A DNA stretch of 64,000 bases from Amycolatopsis sp. EV170708-02-1. GTDB taxonomy: Bacteria > Actinomycetota > Actinomycetes > Mycobacteriales > Pseudonocardiaceae. The stretch covers positions 1 through 64,000 of the forward strand of contig NZ_CP092497.1 of the NCBI RefSeq assembly GCF_022479115.1, read 5' to 3'. Under the pieces are notes generated by a model. That model was not told the origin of the DNA and did not search any database. It saw only the letters and a list, made by a program, of their open reading frames with translations. The position numbers and the translations under genes are program-made. Shown piece after piece: positions 62,201 to 64,000 of the stretch. Within the stretch, counting starts at the first letter, position 1; each line of letters opens with the position of its first letter.

Positions 62201-62511
62201 GCGAGGTCCTCGAACCGCCGCACGTCCAGTTCGCCGGGATTCACCACCAGCAGGTAGCCGGGTCTGCGGTGCACCACGCGATCCGGATCCGCCAGTGCGC
62301 GGCGGAGCTGGAGGACGTAGAGCTGGAGGTTCTTCGCCGCGGTGCGCGGCGGGCGGCCCGCCCACAGACCGTCGACCAGCGCACTCACCGGGACCACCTC
62401 GCCCGCGCGATGGAGCAGGAGCGCCAGCAGACGGCGGACTTTCGGCGCGCCAAGATCGATTTCGGTATTCCCGTCGCGGACACCGAGCGGCCCGAGAATC
62501 GTGAACTCCAT
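59281..62511 (-). CDS. SARP-family (AfsR-type) pathway regulator
   Basis: A 1076-aa activator. N-terminal OmpR-like winged helix and BTAD (LLALLLHRAGEVVPVSALVD; LQLYVLQLRRALADP), ~1-250. NB-ARC ATPase with VSGTAGVGKTALALQW (~285) and VVLDNAGTADQVRP. C-terminal TPR repeats (~690-1060). ATG 62511 (MEFTILGPLGVRDG). Such regulators switch on secondary-metabolite operons, here most likely the one at 52.8-58.4 kb. Confidence 0.93.
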   Translation of the reverse strand: MEFTILGPLGVRDGNTEIDLGAPKVRRLLALLLHRAGEVVPVSALVDGLWAGRPPRTAAKNLQLYVLQLRRALADPDRVVHRRPGYLLVVNPGELDVRRFEDLADQARTAHERRNAVVAGSLARQALAVWQGPPFSGLADSSAALQVEADRLQERRLVLLGQRIDADLALGRHADVVAELTELVSEHPLREHFQAQLMLALYRSRRQAEALKVYRRARALLTGELGLEPGAELTDLAQAILRTDPALDLPAAEQPVSPGPRQLPAAVPTFTGRTAYLRRIDALVAGGAPVVVVSGTAGVGKTALALQWAHGALDRFPDGQLYLNLHGYARSATVTAAEALVRLVRSLGVPPDRIPVDLDELAALYRSELAGKRMLVVLDNAGTADQVRPLLPGRPGSLVVVTGRQELPGLVVLHDAGAVRLDLLSEEDGLKLLARIVGAQRVKEERRAAATLVRLCAGLPLALRIAAADIGIGRDRPIGAVVDGLLRADRLDRLGVDGDPSTAVRAAFALSYRRLGPAAQGLFRLLGVVQVPDFSARSIAVLAGQSPGNTSQALAELERAHLVARGADGRYQCHDLLRLYATERARAEDGPAERDEARIRLFGWYLATATAAVTRITPQILRLREGAEFGETDVVFDDDAEALEWLEAERADLVAIVHDAAAQGPHRVVWLLADALRGFFWLRRHSVDWVAVAKAGLAAAVVDGEPRGRIAAQQSLAQVYRGLGDYTAAVTHYTGALELAAAERWPEAEAAARGNLAGVHWELGALDEAVAELDRAIELNSRMGWEAGLSANLHNIGTLLRELGKPREAMRRLAQALSLIERTGNRDGAAHVYTTLGEVYLDLGRLTDARESLSKGVSLHRENGARYGETTALCTLAALCAEAGDFAEAAEHAETMLELARETGDRRAEANALAALAELGGRTELSVAPEVLAGQAVELAHEIRYTRAEIVSLLALAEVCRRGGRLDDAVTHAAAATELAARRDFRLLAARAHTVLATTRRDRGDRKQAAECAERALILHRGIGNRIGEGHALAVLGEVTAKRDPGAGQGLLREAHDILADCGSVERFRVADLLST

Positions 62512-62679
62512 ATACCCCCCACTCACCTCGCCGGAATAATCGCGAAGTGCTCGCGACCTTCCCGGATTAGTGGTCTATACCAGATTTATACCGGCTCTCC
62601 GCATGCTTCGGAACAAGAATTCAGCTGGCGGGAAACAAAGTGCGATCGTGTAGGACGAACACGCCTGGGGGCAAGGTCA

Positions 62680-63321
62680 GTGTCTGCGTCATCCGCTCCG
62701 AACCCGGCCGATGGAACGAGCTTGTCGACTGTACTCGATCTGGTTTCCACCGCAAGACGGGAAGTGCTGACCACGGCGACGGGCGGTTCGCCGTGGTTCG
62801 GCGGGACCGTCACCGCGGCCGCGCGCCGCGGCGCCTTCCCGCCGCACGTCCGGGTGCGGCTGCTGTGCACGGCACCGGCGGAGCACGCGCGCGGTGAGAT
62901 CGTCGAGGCGGTGCGGCACGGGCTCCGGGTCAAGGTGACCGATCGGGCGATCGAAGAATCCCTTTTGATAGACCGCAGACTGGCGTTGGTCCCTTCGGGT
63001 GGCGACGACGCCAGAGGTTTGCTCATGGTGACCACGCCGACGTTGATCACCGCCCTCGCCGACGCCTTCGACCCTCGCTGGGAGGAGGCGACGCCTTGGG
63101 AGATGACGTCCGCTCGGCCGGACGAGTTCGAACAGGCGATCCTGCGCTGCCTGGTCGACGGAATGACCGATGAAGCGGTCGCGAACCGGCTGGGCGTATC
63201 CGCGAGGACCGTTCGGCGGTACGTGAACGTCCTCATGGCCCGCGTCGGCGCGAGGAGCCGGTTCGAACTCGGATTCCGGGCGGCGGAATGCGGGTGGCTT
63301 CCCGCCGACGCGCTCGGCTGA
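62680..63321 (+). CDS. LuxR-HTH regulator with non-receiver N-terminal domain
   Basis: A 213-aa protein from the GTG at 62680 (MSASSAPNPADG). Residues ~20-130 lack receiver Asp/Lys marks and look like an effector or PLD-like/TrmB-like domain (VRVRLLCTAPAEHARGEIVE). The C-terminal GerE HTH is LRCLVDGMTDEAVANRLG ... SARTVRRYVNVLMARVG. It is divergent from the SARP gene (168-base gap) and may co-regulate the cluster. Confidence 0.75.
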   Translation: MSASSAPNPADGTSLSTVLDLVSTARREVLTTATGGSPWFGGTVTAAARRGAFPPHVRVRLLCTAPAEHARGEIVEAVRHGLRVKVTDRAIEESLLIDRRLALVPSGGDDARGLLMVTTPTLITALADAFDPRWEEATPWEMTSARPDEFEQAILRCLVDGMTDEAVANRLGVSARTVRRYVNVLMARVGARSRFELGFRAAECGWLPADALG

Positions 63322-63494
63322 AGCGATCGTCCGGCTCCGGCCGCATTCTTCGTCCACTGTGGATTGATCATTACCGGAGTATCTTTCGCCGGGCGCCGAG
63401 TCCGCTTTCGGCCAAATTCTGGTGGTGCCAACCGGGACCGACCTAGATTCCGTTCTGGATCGTCTCGAATTCTCGTCCTGATTGGACCAGCCAC

Positions 63495-64000
63495 GTGACC
63501 ACTCCGACCCCCTGCCACGACATAGTGCTCACCGGTGCCGTCATGACCCATCCGCGACGGCCGGGACTCACCGGCCGTCTGCTGGCCGCCGCGCCCGCCG
63601 GGGCGCTGCGGCCGGTCGCCGATCCGGAGCCGTCCGGACCGCCGACCGCCCTGCGCACCGCGATCCGGGCCTGGTCCGCGATCGCCGAAGGCACGACCCA
63701 CCACCTGGTCCTCCAGGACGACGCCGTTCCCGCCGACGGCTTCTTCGGCCACGCCCGGGCCGCCGTCGCGGCCGCGCCCGAGGCCGCGATCGCCTTCTAC
63801 ACCAACTGGAACTCCCGCAACGGCGCCGCCGTGCGGCTCGCCGCGCTGGCCGGGGCGAGATGGGTCACCGCGACCCACGAGTACACCCCGACCGTCGCGC
63901 TGGCACTGCCCGCGGGGGTCGCGGCCGGTTTCGCGGATTTCGCCGAAGCGCACGGCTCGACCTGGCCCGACGACGTCGTCATGTCCCGGTACCTGCGCGC
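63495..64000 (+). CDS. Glycosyltransferase-like protein (5' part, runs off the window)
   Basis: The frame from GTG 63495 reads DIVLTGAVMTHPRRPGLTG, an HHLVLQDDAVPADGFFGHAR block with a DD/LQDD acidic motif as in metal-dependent GT-A glycosyltransferases, then IAFYTNWNSRNGAAVR. It is open to the right edge (168 codons seen). Upstream lie AT-rich bases 63322-63494 with a probable promoter. A role in tailoring the pathway product is possible. Confidence 0.55.
   Translation, partial: MTTPTPCHDIVLTGAVMTHPRRPGLTGRLLAAAPAGALRPVADPEPSGPPTALRTAIRAWSAIAEGTTHHLVLQDDAVPADGFFGHARAAVAAAPEAAIAFYTNWNSRNGAAVRLAALAGARWVTATHEYTPTVALALPAGVAAGFADFAEAHGSTWPDDVVMSRYLR

Noticed and set aside
59050..63321. Long plus-strand frames opposite the SARP gene, including the upstream part of the frame that ends in the LuxR-type gene
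   Set aside because: Only the part after GTG 62680 has protein-like sequence; the rest is antisense to the SARP gene.

Overview
The window is high-GC actinobacterial DNA. Gene density, GTG/TTG starts, ATGA/GTGA stop-start overlaps, SARP and LuxR regulators, a type VII secretion (WXG100-like) protein and a RepSA/TraB integrative element all point to a Pseudonocardiaceae-type actinomycete. Amycolatopsis is my best guess, made from recalled protein style and not from a search. Everything is read from sequence by eye; no database search or alignment was run.

Layout. 1-7.5 kb: one end of an integrated actinomycete integrative and conjugative element (AICE). It holds a RepSA replication initiator running off the left edge, the TraB FtsK-like translocase, a 59-aa zinc-ribbon protein, small accessory genes, and an AT-richer cargo pair (an HTH/phosphoribosyltransferase-like protein and an inositol-monophosphatase-like protein). 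Integrase and excisionase are not in the window. The element ends near 7.4-7.55 kb, beside a 5'-truncated MFS transporter. 7.5-15.3 kb: a same-strand catabolic block (acyl-CoA dehydrogenase, CoA-transferase, luciferase-like monooxygenase, GMC oxidoreductase, aldehyde dehydrogenase). 15.4-19 kb: secreted proteins, including a trypsin-fold protein that has lost its catalytic residues, and a luciferase-like monooxygenase with a C-terminal frameshift. 19.18 kb: tRNA-Leu(GAG), followed by a decayed second AICE remnant (a DUF2637-type pseudogene with two stop codons) and an amine-oxidase fragment. 21.4-28.2 kb: a cNMP-binding protein, a secreted protein, an MpaB/DUF2236 oxygenase with a membrane neighbour, a TetR regulator and a large AAA-LuxR regulator. 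28.4-28.9 kb: a cutinase remnant abutting an IS256-type transposase end. 29-36.4 kb: a PucR-like regulator divergent from a Baeyer-Villiger monooxygenase/hydrolase/two flavin amine-oxidoreductase operon. 36.6-43 kb: a metal-uptake operon (FecCD, FecE, FecB and two fused ABC half-exporters) behind two Fur/Zur-like palindromes. 43.5-45.9 kb: a 43-aa peptide gene, a P450, a 4-TM protein and an SDR, behind a strong inverted repeat. 46.3-48.9 kb: a WXG100/polymorphic-toxin-like pair. 49-52.8 kb: a luciferase-like monooxygenase, a NarL-type two-component system and a small membrane protein. 52.8-64 kb: an unusual biosynthetic operon with SARP and LuxR regulators and the start of a glycosyltransferase-like gene.

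The most interesting region is 52.8-59.3 kb. A nine-gene, tightly coupled operon encodes an AurF-type di-iron oxygenase with a full ligand set, a stand-alone amino acid:[carrier protein] ligase (class II aaRS-like), two carrier proteins, two holo-ACP synthases, an O-methyltransferase-type SAM enzyme, a KAS III and a Cys-less KAS-like partner. A third holo-ACP synthase gene is divergent from it. I infer a pathway in which an amino acid is loaded on a dedicated ACP, N-oxidised while tethered, and then condensed by KAS III. The second candidate is the peptide-P450 operon at 43.5 kb, which has the form of a small P450-modified RiPP locus.

Caution: at least seven single-base indels interrupt otherwise well-conserved genes (RepSA x3, a luciferase-like monooxygenase, a DAO-family oxidase, KAS III/ACP x2), mostly in G/C-rich runs. 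Some are probably sequencing or assembly errors and not biology.
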